A DNA stretch of 64,000 bases from Emiliania huxleyi CCMP1516 (GCF_000372725.1 NW_005199926.1:137189-201188), one strand, 5' to 3'; positions 31,697 through 42,944 are shown, counted from the first letter of the stretch. The notes: generated by a model not told the origin, from the letters alone. Program-made: numbers and translations.

Positions 31697-33441
31697 TCAG
31701 CGTTGAGCACGCAGCAAGGCAGCCGCTGCTTCTTGAAGGTCGGTGTCCGAGACTCGAATGGTTGCCAGCGCTGCGCGCTCAGAGCAGAGGGTGCGCCCGC
31801 CCGCAGGGCAGCCCAGCGCTCGAGCTGCCGCCTCCATCTGATCCGCCTCGTGGGAGATGGCGTATTCTCGCTCCGTCAGGCCTACGGCGCCGAGAGAACG
31901 GTCGTGGGCAGCACACAGAGTGGTGGGCCACGACCCAGCGTGCGCGCCGCTCTCGGTGCCGTCGGGGTGCAGGTGCGCGTATTGGCCGTGGATATGCGGC
32001 ACCTGGCGGGCAAGGGGTGGAAGCTGCTAGGTAGAGCACGGTTGCAGCGCTCGCGTGAGGCACGCACGTGGCAGTAAAAGAAGGCTGACGAGCAACCACC
32101 CCACACCTCCAGATCATGGTCGCAGCCCCTTCGGTGAGGAGGCTCGCCTAGCCACGCGCCGCGCAAATTTCAGAAGGGCGGACAGCCATAACGCCGCGTG
32201 TGGCAGCTGTTGCGCCTTCGGCCGAGTGCTCGAATGCGCTGTGGTGAAGGGTCCGGTTTGGGATGCACCAGAGCGACTTGATATCCAGGGTGGGGATCGC
32301 GCTGCGCAGCTCCTTGTGCCCTTTGAGCATGCCCCACAGCGCGCTCTGCTCGCGCTTGCCCACCGCACCCCACTGACCCCCAGGCCCGAACCGACGCTCC
32401 GCATCCATAGACCACCACGTCGAGAGAAGGAGCCGCAGAGAGCGCACGTTGTGGAAGAGGAGGTTGCCCGCGCACGGGTGACCGTGCTGCCACCAGCTGT
32501 TGTCCATGGCTATCGCCGCGATGCTTCCCGCCCGCTCGCTCAGCGAGTGGCGGCTCCCGCGCGGCCTGAATTGCGAGGGCGGGCTGGGTGAGCAGTGCGA
32601 TCGCGCGCCCTCTGCGGCGCTGTGGGGCGGGGCCGCCTGAAACGCAGCAGCTCCTCGAGAGGCGTGTATGGCTGGTGCACAACCATATCCGAGTCGAGCA
32701 GAGCGATCCATGAGTAGCCAGCCTGTAGCAGCGGCGGCATGCGATCAAGATAGGACAGGGATGAGGGACGGGACATCCCGCTGCCTGAGCTGCAGCGGCC
32801 ACGACGACGAAACGACACCACGTCGGCAGACGTGGAAGCGGGTGTCTGTCGAAGTGCGTGCCGTTCTCTGGCAGCGTCACGTACGCATAATCGTACCCAT
32901 GGAAGTTTGCATAGAGAGCGTTGGCGTAGGCGGACCTCGCCCAGAATGCGCTACCGGCTGGCAGGAGGGCGCGCGTGTCGATCGAGAGCAAGATTGTTCG
33001 TCCACGAAGGCTGGGCGCCTCCTCGAGGGCTCTGCCCATGAGGCGCGATAGAAACCCGCCCGTCTCGGCTGCCGCGGCTGCCGCATCCGCAGTCGGAGCT
33101 GGGCGGGCCGGAGATTCAAACAGGCGCTTCATGGACAGTGGCGTAGGCATGTGCGCGGGTCGCTGGGCGGATGCGACCATGAGCTTTTCGACGAGTCGAA
33201 GCGGAGGCGATGGTGGCGGAGATGGGGGCATGGGAGGAGACGGGGGCGGCGACGGCGGCGATGGCGGGAACGGCGGCGGCGGGGGCAGGGGTGGCGGGGG
33301 CGCTTTCTGCGAGGCGCGCCGCGAGTGGAGAGACGCGATGCGGTGCGAAAGCTGGCGCCGGCCCCGACCCCTGCCCCAGAAGTCGGACGTCTTCTCCGCG
33401 GAGTGGAGCAGCAAGAGGGCGGCGACGACGAATGCAGTCAT
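31697..33441 (-). CDS. GT34-like glycosyltransferase with Pro-rich stem
   Basis: The ATG at 33441 gives a signal anchor (TAFVVAALLLLHSAE). A proline-rich stem (PPSPPPSPP repeats) follows, then a catalytic domain: TILLSIDTRALLPAGSAFWA, RSAYANALYANFHGYDYAYV and, after an intron, SYLDRMPPLLQAGYSWIALL with the DSD motif (LLDSDMVVHQPYTPLEELL). Further exons encode DNSWWQHGHPCAGNLLFHNV, LLLSTWWSMD and IKSLWCIPNRTLHHSAFEHS. The last exon begins after a CAG at about 32003 (VPHIHGQYAHLHPDG) and stops at 31697. The order fits GT34 (xylosyl-/galactosyltransferase) in the Golgi. The exact middle splice sites are not resolved. Confidence 0.7.
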
Positions 33442-33744
33442 ATGTGATCGGCGAGGGACGGACGCGTTGCACATATCTTCTGTTGCACTGTTGATTCTCG
33501 GGACTCTTATTGAAAAGAAATTCCCGGTGACTTTCGGAGTAGGTTTGAAGACCCGGGGTCCCGCACCCTCCCAGGGGGGCGAATCTCTTAGCCTTGTGTA
33601 TACACAAAGTTTGGCGAATTAATACACGATGTCTCAAATTTGGGGGTTTGACTGCTGACGGCCCCTGTCGCTATCACTGGCAGCCTTGATGACCGGGATC
33701 AGTAGTGCTATGATAGAGGATGCCCAGATAGCGCAGCAGCTGCC
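33442..33744. other. Spacer
   Basis: About 300 nt between the GT34-like start and the end of the upstream oxygenase frame, with no recognised feature. Confidence 0.4.
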
Positions 33745-34494
33745 TCACTCGCCCGGATCGTCCCCCTTTCTGGAGCAGGGGGTCTGGCTCGCAGCCTCTC
33801 GTCTGGCAGCGGGCTGCTGGCTGTGGGGGGGCAGCCGAAATAACGCGGCCATCAAGACGTTTGAGTATGAGAGGGACGGGTGGCGTTGTACTCGGGGACC
33901 CAGGACCCCACGCAGGTGACCCTGGCCAGACCTCTGAGCTCTGTCGAGGTGTCGACTACCAACCGTTACGACCGAGGTTCCCGAGACGATGACGGTGCCG
34001 ATTATGTCCCCGTATATCGCCTTGTCCACGTGCTCTTGAATGGAGTCACCCGGCTCCATCCAGGTGGCCTGCACGTGGGAGAGCTCAAAGCCGCTAAGCA
34101 GGTGCATCGGGCGCTGTCCGGGAAGGGAGACGGTGATGAGTTGCCGCAGCTCTCTCTCGATATCGAGGAAGGCCGGAGGAGTGTTGGAGAACCGGCTGCC
34201 AGCAGCCGCTATCGAGGCCAACTTGGCCTCATGAACTGCGCGCCGCGCTGCATCACCCTTCATCTCGGGGACAGAGTACCACAATTTGATGTCAGTGCCT
34301 CCACGGTGCCCGATGCCGCTCGTGGATCCCCATGGTGCCCACACCGGCTGCGATGATTCAGAATGGCGGTTGGCCCTGCCGTTATCCTTCTGCAGTACCT
34401 CGAGGGCGTTGCTGACGTCGAGGTTGCTGACGACCGCGAGACCGCACGGGCGACCGTCATCCTCGAGCACGTTGAGCCGTCTCCAGCTGGGCAT
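33745..34494 (-). CDS. AlkB-like 2OG-Fe(II) oxygenase, partly resolved
   Basis: From the ATG at 34494 the frame encodes SWRRLNVLEDDGRPCGLAVV, later KLWYSVPEMKG and LDIERELRQLITVSLPGQRP, then MHLLSGFELSHVQATWMEPG and DSIQEHVDKAIYGDIIGTVI. The WMEPGDSIQEHVD segment places the metal-binding HxD as in AlkB/2OG-Fe(II) enzymes, followed by the expected strands SGTSVVTV. The distal His and Arg are not visible in this frame; the C-terminal ~60 codons look like intron or a different frame, so one or more 3' exons are unresolved. The substrate (nucleic acid or protein) is not determinable. Confidence 0.55.
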   Translation of the reverse strand: MPSWRRLNVLEDDGRPCGLAVVSNLDVSNALEVLQKDNGRANRHSESSQPVWAPWGSTSGIGHRGGTDIKLWYSVPEMKGDAARRAVHEAKLASIAAAGSRFSNTPPAFLDIERELRQLITVSLPGQRPMHLLSGFELSHVQATWMEPGDSIQEHVDKAIYGDIIGTVIVSGTSVVTVGSRHLDRAQRSGQGHLRGVLGPRVQRHPSLSYSNVLMAALFRLPPHSQQPAARREAASQTPCSRKGDDPGE

Positions 34495-35333
34495 GCCTTG
34501 CGCGCGTACGCGGATACCTCTTGTGACGCCAAGTGTACGCGCTGGCGACAACGAGCACAGGCGTTCCGTAAAACCGGGGCGCGCGCGCGATCCACTGTTG
34601 CCGCCAAATAACGCACGGCCCAGCGGAGCTGGGAAGAGGACCGCGCAAGCGGCGTGGCGTGGAGCGGTTGAGCATCCCTCCGGGGGCCCATCTGCGCCGG
34701 GGAGGCGGTGTTGGAGGCTAGGACGCAAGCGTCCGTCGCCCTTTTCAAACTATGGGCCCACTTCCGCTACGCTCCGACCCGAATTTGGAGGGCCTGAAAG
34801 TTTAAGGTGTTGCTGCGCAAAAGGGGTCGGAGCTCGGACACAGGGCGCAGCTCATGCTAAGAGCTAGAACCCGAACAGTGTTCATGCTTTTTTTTTGAGA
34901 CCATGAGACATGACAGAGAATCAATAGTAGGCAAAGCGCTCAGGGGCAGAGCACCTGACGAGAAACGAGAGGAGCCACAATGCACGGCACACACCGCCGC
35001 GCCCACACCCCCCTCATTGCTCTCAGAGACGGCAGTACCCCTGGAGCAGCCGGCGCAGCCTGGCCGCTGCGTCCTGCGACCTCGCCGTCGATACTGCCCG
35101 CGGCCTTCTCCCTCGGTCCACTCTCGCTCCCTGGCTCCCGTGCGCGTCCGTGTACTCGAGCGACGTACGGGCGCTGCCGCTTCTCCGCCGCGCACACGCC
35201 AGCGCCTTTTCTCCCCCTCGCGCCTCTCGCGGCCGCCCACTGGGAGGGGCGACGCTATCCACATCACGCCTGACAGGGGCGGGCGGCGGCCTCTGGGCAC
35301 GGCGTGCCGACGCGGCCGGCCGACGCGCGCAGG
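34495..35333. other. Spacer without a recognisable gene
   Basis: About 840 nt between the oxygenase 5' end and the TIC110 stop. Biased open frames on both strands, no domain. It contains a T run near 34890 and is probably TIC110 3' flank plus the oxygenase promoter. Confidence 0.45.
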
Positions 35334-38300
35334 CTACGCCACCTGCGGCTGGCTGATGCCGATGACCGTCTTGAGCAGCTCGAGGTCGGCGACGGACTGG
35401 GCGGTGGGCGAGGAGGCGGCCGCGGAGTTGGCCTGTGGCGCGAGGGGCGAAGGCGGGAGGGGTGAGCCGGCAGGTTGGAATGCCGCCTCGGCTTGATCTC
35501 GGCGAGGCGCGGCTCGCTCCTGGCACATGAGGAGAGCTCGCGTGTATCTCGTGCATATCTCGGGCATACCTCGCGCCTGGTACATGAGGTAGAGCTCGCC
35601 CTTCTCGTTCTCGCCCACCGAGGGGAGCGCGACCGACGAGGGCGAGAGGCGCGCGAACTTGAGCGCGCGGTCGAGCTCCTGTGCGGCGAAGGGACGAGCC
35701 GAGGGGTCACCCGCGGCTGGCCGGGGCACGGCCGGCACCGGAGCGCGCGGTCGGGGCGCTCCTTGACGACCTCCGTGCTCGCGCCGCGCCGCATGCACGC
35801 GGTCGCCTGCAGCACGCCCCCGGTGCAGCGCTTCGAGACGGCCTCGTCGACGAGGGCGGCGGCGCGCTCCTCCTCGATTTGCAGCGACTCGCACAGCTCG
35901 AGCAGCGCGGAAGAGTCGTCCGCCGTCAGCTCGTCGCCCTCGATGAGCGCCTCCATCTCGATGGAAAACATCTTCTCCAGCCGCGCCTTTGGCACGTCGA
36001 GGTCGTCGCGCAGGTTCACCTCGAGCAGGTCCGCCTCGGAGAGCACCTGCGGTGGAGGCGCAGCCGGAGGTGTGCCCGAGGTGTGCCCCAGGTGTGCCCG
36101 AGGTGTGCCCGAGGCGCAGCCGAGGCACAGGAGGTGTGACGGAGGAGGGGGGGGGGGGGGAGAGGGGAGGAGTCCGAGGCTGCGCGTTGCGCGGGGTGCA
36201 GGTGGCGGCGCGCCTTGCGGATCTCGTCAGAGTTGAGGTTGCTCTTCTCGAACATCGCCTCGATGAGGGCGGCCACGCGGTTCAGTCTCACGTCGCGGAG
36301 CAGCGCGTCGATCCGGTCCTGCTCACAGCCCAGAGCAGGTGAAGAGACGACGTCCACAGCGCCGCGCGGGCAGCGCGTCGGTCGGCGGCGCCTGCGGCAG
36401 CTCGAGCGTCGCGCGGATCGAGTCCACGAACTGCATCTCCTTGGCGCCTGTGGTACCCCAGCGCCGGGCCGCGGGCGTGAGGGGAGGCGCCGCAGCGGGG
36501 CGGCGAGGGAGGGGCGGCGGAGGGGGGCCGGGAAGGGCGCAGGGGGTGGGCGCAGGGGGCGGGAGGCGCGCAAGGGGCGGTTGCTGTCCCGTGCGGCCGC
36601 GTGCAGCCGCGCAGCGGTGGGGCGCCGCGCGGCCGCGAGATGTGCGGCGCGTCGCGGGAGGCTGCTGTCCGAGAGTACTGTGTAGTCTGGCTGGCCCAGT
36701 GGCGGGGCTACGACTGCGAAATCTCTCGCTCGCGGCGGCGAGTGCGGCGTGGCGGCGGCGAGCGGCGGGGCGGCGGCGAGCGGCGTGGCGGAGTGCGGCG
36801 GCGAGGGGCCGGAAGGGGCAGGGGGAGGGCGGGGAGGGCGGGGGTTGGCGGTCGCACCGAGCGGCCCCGCCTTGATCGCGTTGCCTGCGTAGCGGCGGAT
36901 GATGATGGAGCCAAGCTCGTTGTGGACTTTGTTCACCTCGTGCGACTCGAGGCCGAGCACGAGGGCGAGCCGGCCGAGCGAAGTGAGCAGCCGCTGGTTC
37001 TGCGCCTCGTCCGAGCCGCCGAACGCCTCGATGAGGTACTGGCGGTACAGCTCGTTGAGCGCGCGCTGCTCGAACTTGCCCTTGAGCGACGTGGCGGCCA
37101 CCTCCGTCTCCACGCCGTCGGCGCTCTGCGGCGTGAGCACGCGCGCCGCGAGCGCAAAGTCGACCAGGTTGAGCACCTCCGACGAGACGGCCCCTCCGAT
37201 GCCCTTGTCGCCCTTGCTGTCGCCCTTCTGCGCCTCCTTTTGCGCCTCTTGCAGCGCCTCGAGCGCGCGCGTGCCAAACTCGCACATCTTGGCCTGCGCC
37301 TCCTCGACGAAGAGCGCCTGCGCCGTGTCGGGCGAGAGGACCATCCGCTCGCGCAGCGTGTCGAGGCCCGACCAGTACTCGTCCGGGATGGCGCCCGCGT
37401 TGCCCATGACTTGCTTGACGGACGTGCGGTACGCCTTGGCGCACGCCTGCTCGTGCACCGCGTACACCGCCTCGTCCTCGATGCCGAGGAAGGCGCGCAG
37501 CCCCTTGAGCTGCTCGCTCTGCTCCTCGCTCAGGATGGCACCGTTCTCAACCATGCCAGACAGGCGCGCCGAGTAAACCTCGAGGCCGATGGAGGCAGCA
37601 GACGAGGCTGGCAGCGCGAGGTCGGCGAGGGCGGCGGCCACCGCCTGCTTCGCCGCCGCGCTCAGCTCGCCTGCGACCGCCTCCTCCACCGCCGAACGGT
37701 AGATCGGCCCCGCCGCCGCCTCGTACACGCGCGCCGCCGCAACCTCGCTCATCCCGAGAATCAGGCGGAGCGACTCGAGGGCGGCCGCGTCGGCGGCCGA
37801 GACCGCCTTGCTCTGCAGCGCCTGCAGCAGGACGAGGCGGTACAGCGCCAGCACCTCTGCGTCCCGCAGCACCTGCGAGCAGACGGCGGGCTCGCGCGGC
37901 GAGTCAGACATGCGTCCGCCCCCCCGTGCCCTCCCGTGCGCGACAGCTCGCACCCCGTCGCCGATGCCGGCGTAGAGCGGCGCGCCCGACTCGGAGGCGG
38001 CGCCCGCGGCCTCGACGAGGGCGGTGGTGCGGTCGGCGTAGTCGAGGAGGGAGCGGAGCGACGAGACGGCGCCCGCCGAGTCCTGCACCCGCAGCGCCTT
38101 GCACGCCTCTCCGAGCTTCTCGGCCGCGCTGCCGCGCACAGCCCCCCTCAGCGCCTCCGCCGCCGCGTCGGCGCCCATCCCGAGCTGCTGCTGCCGCGTC
38201 GCCAGCCCGCTGACGAGCGGCGCGCAGCCGGCGGCGTCGCCGGCCGCGTCGAGCGCGCCGAGCGCCTCGCTCAGGCTCTGGGCGTAGAGCGGCGCCGTCA

Positions 38301-38870
38301 GCTCCGCCACCACCTCGGTCGCCTCGGGCTGGCCGAGGCCTGACGCAAGGGGTTGGACGCAGGCGGTTGGAGTGGTGAGAGGAGCGTGCGGAGGGGCAGA
38401 GGGTGTGGCCACACTGCGCGGCGCAGAGTGCGGCAGGGAGGCGACGACCGACGGAGCGGCGGCGTGTGGGCGGGGAGCGGCGGCAGGCGCAGCCCGGGTG
38501 GCGCGGAAGCGCGCGGGTGGCGGCGAGGGAAATGGAAATGTCTAGGAAGGCTCACCGAGCAGCTCGGTCACGCCGTCGAGCGCCGCCCGGTCCTCCGGCG
38601 TCAGAGCGGCGGCGGATCCGAGGTCGGGCGAGAGGAGGGCGCTCGCCTTCTTCGCAAAGATGTCGCGGTGCAGCTGGGCCGCCGTCGCCTCGGAGACGCC
38701 GAGCGAGTCGCGCATCCCGCCCAGCTGCGCCGCCGTCGCGGGGACGGCCTGCAAGACCGCCTGGGGCGAGGGAGGTGGAGGCGGAGGGAGGAGGTGGAGG
38801 GGAGGCCTCTGTGACGGCGCGGCAGTGAGTGAGTGGGTGGGTGGGGTGGGGGTGGGGTGGGGTGGGGGTG

Positions 38871-38902
<32 letters not shown>

Positions 38903-40061
38903 TGGGGGCGAGGAGGGGGTGCCTTATCCAGCGTGCCAGCATAAAAGGGGACGGCGACCGCTTCGGCGCGGTCGGACCAGTCCGCGGGGGAGAGGCCGAA
39001 GAGGCGCTGGGCGCGGAGCGACTCGTACCGGTACCCCTCCTCGCTCTCGTCCTTGGCAAAGAGCCGCTCCGCCAGGAAGATGTACTTTGAGAGCAGCGCC
39101 TGCGCTCGGCGGGCGGAGGCGGCGGGCGGAGGAGTGGGCGTGAGGGAGGGAGGGAGGGAGGGAGGGAGGGAGGGAGGGTGGGAGGGAGGGTGGGAGGTGG
39201 GAGTGCGAGCGAGCGAGCGAGCGTGGGTGCGGGCGTGGGTAGGCGTGGGTGGTGAGGGGGAGTGCGTGCACAGTCTGGGCGCGGGGAGCCCGAAACACGA
39301 CGGTGGCAGGCGGGGCGGTGGCGGTGGGGTGAGGTGGGGTGGGGTGGGGTGAGGCCAGGCGCCTGCGCGTCGGCTGCGAGCGGCTCCGACTCGACGTCCG
39401 ACTCGAGGTAGGCTCGGTGGCGAGAGTAGAGCGCGCGGCCGGCGGCGTAGACCTGGTTGCCCACCTGCGCCGCGCTCATCCCGAGCAGTTCCTTAAGCTG
39501 CAGCAGCTCCGACAGCTCCGCAGGCAGGACCTGCTTCCCCTCGAGGCAGGCCGAGAGGTAGTACAGAAACAGCTCCGACAGCTGCTTCTGGTAGCGAGGC
39601 TTGTCGACGCCAAAGGCGGGGGCGAGCGAGGCGATCTCGTCCGCTGTCACCGCCGACAGCCCGCGTTTCAGCAGCGCCGCCGCCGCCGTGCTCGCCGCCT
39701 CGCGCCGCTCCTCGTCGATCTTCTTGCGACCGACTAGCCCGAGCGCACCGGTGGCGGCGGCGCCGACGGCGTTGACCGCGATGCGGCTGGAGGGCATGAG
39801 CACGTAGCCGACCGCCGCCGCCGCCGCCACCAGCGCCGTCGAGCCGCCCTTGGCCGCCGCCGGCCCCAGGTCCTTGATCTTTTGCCGGACGGGCGTCTCC
39901 TGCTGCAGGTAGGCCTCGTACACGTCCTGCGCGGCGACCATGCGCGGCGCGAGCGGCGAGGCGGCGGAGGCGACAGCGCGGCGCGACGCCGGCGCCGAGG
40001 CCGGAGCAAAGGCGCCGAGAGCCGCTGGGCAGAGGACGAAGAAGGCCAGGACGCGTGCCAT
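35334..40061 (-). CDS. TIC110: TIC110-like plastid inner-envelope import protein
   Basis: Ten exons: 40061-39363, 39099-38923, 38760-38556, 38339-37954, 37872-36858, 36447-36380, 36318-36214, 36046-35762, 35678-35577 and 35432-35334. They total 3141 nt (1046 aa) with every phase matching. The leader is a signal peptide (ARVLAFFVLCPAALG) then AFAPASAPAS, the Phe-led transit start typical of red-lineage complex plastids. Two short hydrophobic helices follow (TALVAAAAAVGYVLMPSS and AVNAVGAAATGALGLVGRKK). The rest is repeated helical Tic110 sequence (ELSELLQLKELLGMSAAQVG; ESLRLILGMSEVAAARVYEA; RLALVLGLESHEVNKVHNEL; RIDALLRDVRLNRVAALIEA). Length fits the family. It forms part of the import motor/scaffold at the inner envelope. 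Donors by phase: 4 GC, 3 GT, 2 GA. Confidence 0.93.
36058..36140 (-). repeat. Intron minisatellite with CACCTCGGGCA units
   Basis: TIC110 intron 7 (36047-36213) carries CTCGGGCACAC/CTGGGGCACAC units on the gene strand. The CTCGG-based unit recurs in introns of other genes (see 44854 and 52766). Confidence 0.7.
36319..36347 (-). repeat. Introner-like 3' intron module (TIC110 intron 6)
   Basis: The gene strand reads GTCGTCTCTTCACCTGC, a spacer, then CTGTGAGCAG and the exon. The full intron is 36319-36379 (61 nt) and begins with GA by phase. Confidence 0.55.
38821..38922. repeat. GGGGT/GGGTGGGG microsatellite in TIC110 intron 2
   Basis: A long run of GTGGG/GGGTGGGGTGGG units fills most of the 162-nt intron. 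A second simple array of GGGA units (39141-39200) occupies intron 1. Confidence 0.85.
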
Positions 40062-40287
40062 TCCAGATCGAGCTTCGCGCAGATGTGGGACGTCTTTTTC
40101 TTTTTAATCCTGGCGGGCTGAAAGTGAATTTTAATTACAGTAGGGGGAGGGCTCCCAGGGCTGATAGATCTTTTCAGTTGCAACCATCGTGATAGACAAG
40201 GCGTTCAGGGTGATAGGTGCGCGGCTGGCAAGCAGTGAGAGGTCGGTACTCGAGTACGGCTTTACTCCGCCTGTCGGTTACTCGATC

Positions 40288-40328
40288 GTGTTTGACGACG
40301 TCAAACAGTGTTTGACGTCGTCAAACAC
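40288..40328. promoter_or_regulatory. 41-bp near-perfect palindrome with paired GACGTCAAAC sites
   Basis: The arms read GTGTTTGACGACGTCAAACA and its complement, meeting at TGTTTGACGTCGTCAAACAC, with two GACGTC (CRE/bZIP-like) cores. It lies about 230 bp upstream of the TIC110 start codon. A cruciform or dimer-binding site is possible; function is an inference. Confidence 0.5.
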
Positions 40329-40892
40329 AAGTGGAGAATGGCCGTAGCTCCTCTCCACGAGCGATTGAGAGGACGTACCAAGTATCGATTCTGTATAGAA
40401 TTGCAAGGCGCACACGCTGGTGCAGGCGGTGAGTCGTCGATCCGACTCGTTCCGCCGTGAAGTCGCCGTGAAGGGTTGGCAAACAGGGCCATTTCCTTTC
40501 TTTCTTCTTTCTTCCCAGTCAGAGTGAAGTGTGTGGCCCATGTATGTGTGTAGGAAGGTGAAGAACAGTCAGGCTCGGACTGGACACCAACGCGGTGTGG
40601 GTGGACGCTGGACAGATGATGACGACACGCACGAGCGACACACAGACACAAACAAGCTCACAAGAAACACCGCCAGCGGGCTGCCACACCACCCTGAGTG
40701 GGCGTACACATGGCCCAGAAGCGCTCACTTCGCCGACGCCACTTGCTTGCCGCCGCCGCGCCCATCTGGGCCGCTCACAGCCTGCCTGCGTCAGCTCTAG
40801 TGCGCGTCCTCATCGGATTTGTCTTCTCCGGACTCCTTCCTCGGCGTGGCTCACCCTCCATGCACCATCCATGCTGTGAACAGGCGCCCTAA

Positions 40893-41130
40893 CTTGGAGC
40901 ACTTGGAGTGCAGTCATTAACCTCACATCCAGGGCCGGGGAGCTCAGAAGCGCACCCAGCGGGCCGGATGATCGGTGTCGGGTTACGGGCAAGAGAGCCC
41001 TAGCCCCGGGGGTGCGCGTTCGCAGGGCAAGGGCCTTAAAGTAAACACAGTTCTCCGAGGGTTAGTACCGCGCTCCAGGTTTCCCCTAGCAGCAGAACGC
41101 CCCCTCTACTCGGAGCTACTAGCATGTTTT
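40893..41130 (+). repeat. Dispersed repeat R2, copy B
   Basis: The fullest copy: it aligns over its left part with the reverse complement of 16600-16745 and over its right part with 10625-10860, linking both into one family (CTTGGAGCACTTGGAGTGCA ... CGCCCCCTCTACTCGG). Confidence 0.75.
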
Positions 41131-41543
41131 CTTTCTTTTTCTACTCGGAGCTAACCATCCTATATTCTTTCTCGCTCCTCTGCCCACCATGCTTGTTAGG
41201 TCTTGTCATTGTTTCGTGACTGTCCAAGGTCTGGATGGCGATCGATGCTGCCTTCCCCACCCACTACTCTCTACTGCAGTTCCCTCGCCACCTCTCCGGC
41301 GGAGTCGTTCTCTTTCCGGCGGAGTCGGTCAGCGAGGCACTAGACGGGCTACGGAACCATGCGCGCGCCGGCCCGGATAGGCTGCGCGCAGGGGCCGCGC
41401 CGCCTCGATTTCGCACCTCCGCTCCGCGGCCGGCTGAGGCGCTAGCTCGCCCGGCGACAAGCCCAGCCATCGCCCAGCGCCCCGTATCGACGGGGGGCAC
41501 GCAAAAAACCCGCACCTACGACTAGGGTGAGCACGTGAGGCCG

Positions 41544-42146
41544 ATGGTGTCGGCCGCGGGTGGGCTGCGAGGAGGGCGCGGGGGGAGCATGGGAGATGCA
41601 CCACCGCTCGGCGAAGACGCGCCCGACGAAGCCCTGCTTTTGCGGAGGATGGTCGATCCTCACCTACTAGCGTCGGGCGTGTGCGAAAAAGAGCGGAAAT
41701 CGGAGCTCAACTCGCGCGCGGCTGGGAAAGGGGTGTGGCACCTTCCGAAGGCGCCTAGCAAGGAGCTGCTGCTGCCCCCAAACGCGCTCGGGCAGCACTT
41801 CGGCGCGCCTGCGGGGTGGGCAGAGGTGAAACTAGGCTTACTGGCACGCGCATACCGCACCACCCCCACGCCCGCGCGCACACCATGCCGCCGTCCCACC
41901 TCAAAGCACCTCCCACATGGCCGCTTCCTCGACCTCTTCTTGGGCTATCAACCGGCAGTGGGTCGCCTCGCGAGCGACGTGGAGATGCGCGCGGATCCGG
42001 AGGGGCAGCAGGTGCCGTACGCCGTACGCCTCCTGCCTCGAGGCTGGCGGGCAGCATTCGTGCGACTGCTGTACGCGGCAGGCAGCGCAACCACGAATGG
42101 CCGCGGCACAAACTGGAGGCGATATGTAGCGCCCGGAGCTGATTAA
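41544..42146 (+). CDS. Hypothetical open frame in the TIC110-myosin spacer
   Basis: A 200-codon frame from ATG (41544) encodes EALLLRRMVDPHLLASGV, AAGKGVWHLPKAPSKELLLP and CFLDLFLGYQPAVG-like sequence (FLDLFLGYQPAVGRLASDVE). It reads moderately like protein but I do not recognise it. It ends inside the CGATATGTAGCG motif cluster. It may be a fragment of a repetitive element. Confidence 0.3.
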   Translation: MVSAAGGLRGGRGGSMGDAPPLGEDAPDEALLLRRMVDPHLLASGVCEKERKSELNSRAAGKGVWHLPKAPSKELLLPPNALGQHFGAPAGWAEVKLGLLARAYRTTPTPARTPCRRPTSKHLPHGRFLDLFLGYQPAVGRLASDVEMRADPEGQQVPYAVRLLPRGWRAAFVRLLYAAGSATTNGRGTNWRRYVAPGAD

Positions 42147-42735
42147 TATCGCGCGTGGTGCATATCAGCCAAAAAGGGAATCTGAGAGAATCTCGATAAA
42201 AATTCAGTTAATCTTGCGCAGATTTGCTGTTATGACTTGTCATGCTCTTCTTGGTACTTGGTCATTACCCTGCGGATTCAAAATTTGAATAGCCCTCATC
42301 TGGACCGAGATTAATTGAGATTGGGGGAGATTGGCGCGAGATTGGCGCGAGATTCTGATCTCGATGAGAAATGGCAGGTTTTAGCTGTCAAAAAGTGAAG
42401 TCAGCACACGATTTTACCCCGGGGAGGTCACACTTGGGAGTGATGAGATTGTAGGGGCGAGGCGGACCGGAGGCGGGCGATATGCGCTTTGTTGGTGGGA
42501 AGTAATTCACACCGTGGCGTTGACCGATATATATCCCGAGCGCTACATATCGCCTCCGGGGGCGCTACATATCGACGTCGATATGTAGCGCCCCCGGAGG
42601 TGGTATGTAGCGCGCCGACCGATATGTACCGCCCGGACCGATACATAACACCGGACGATACGTAGCGGGGGTCGCGCTACATACCGCGACCGCTACATAC
42701 CGACCGCGTTCAGGCGCGACATATCGGGAGGGGCC
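42110..42735. repeat. Cluster of about 12 CGCTACATATCG-like motifs in both orientations
   Basis: Copies or close variants occur near 42120, 42478, 42526, 42541, 42562, 42576, 42603, 42618, 42636, 42656, 42676, 42690 and 42716. Between them lies a perfect 48-bp palindrome (42553-42600). The cluster ends about 210 bp upstream of the myosin ATG. Confidence 0.7.
42553..42600. promoter_or_regulatory. Perfect 48-bp palindrome centred on GACGTC
   Basis: The left arm is CCTCCGGGGGCGCTACATAT followed by CGAC; the right arm is its exact complement. It is the highest-symmetry point of the motif cluster and could extrude as a cruciform. A regulatory, replication or transposon-end role is possible; none is shown. 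Confidence 0.55.
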
Positions 42736-42944
42736 ACTTTCCTGACGCATGCAAGTTCTATCCCTCTAGTGGAACTGGGCAAGACGAAGAGCCACCCAGC
42801 CAAACTTTTCTTTTTCTTTTCTTTTAATACAGTGTTTCCAGTCCCGTGCCTACTCGAGTGGGAATGAATTCTTTTAAAACCAGCTGAAGCCGCCCTGTTT
42901 CTCGCCTACATCTCGTCGGCCCAGCCGACGCGGCCGTCTTTGGC

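Noticed and set aside
36601-38343. 580-codon plus-strand open frame antisense to TIC110
   Set aside because: Composition is Arg/Gly-rich with no domain; it mirrors the GC-biased codons of TIC110 exons, whose ten exons phase perfectly on the other strand.
40925-41000. 5S rRNA-derived origin for repeat R2
   Set aside because: Only a loose resemblance to 5S internal sequence; not enough aligned positions to support it.
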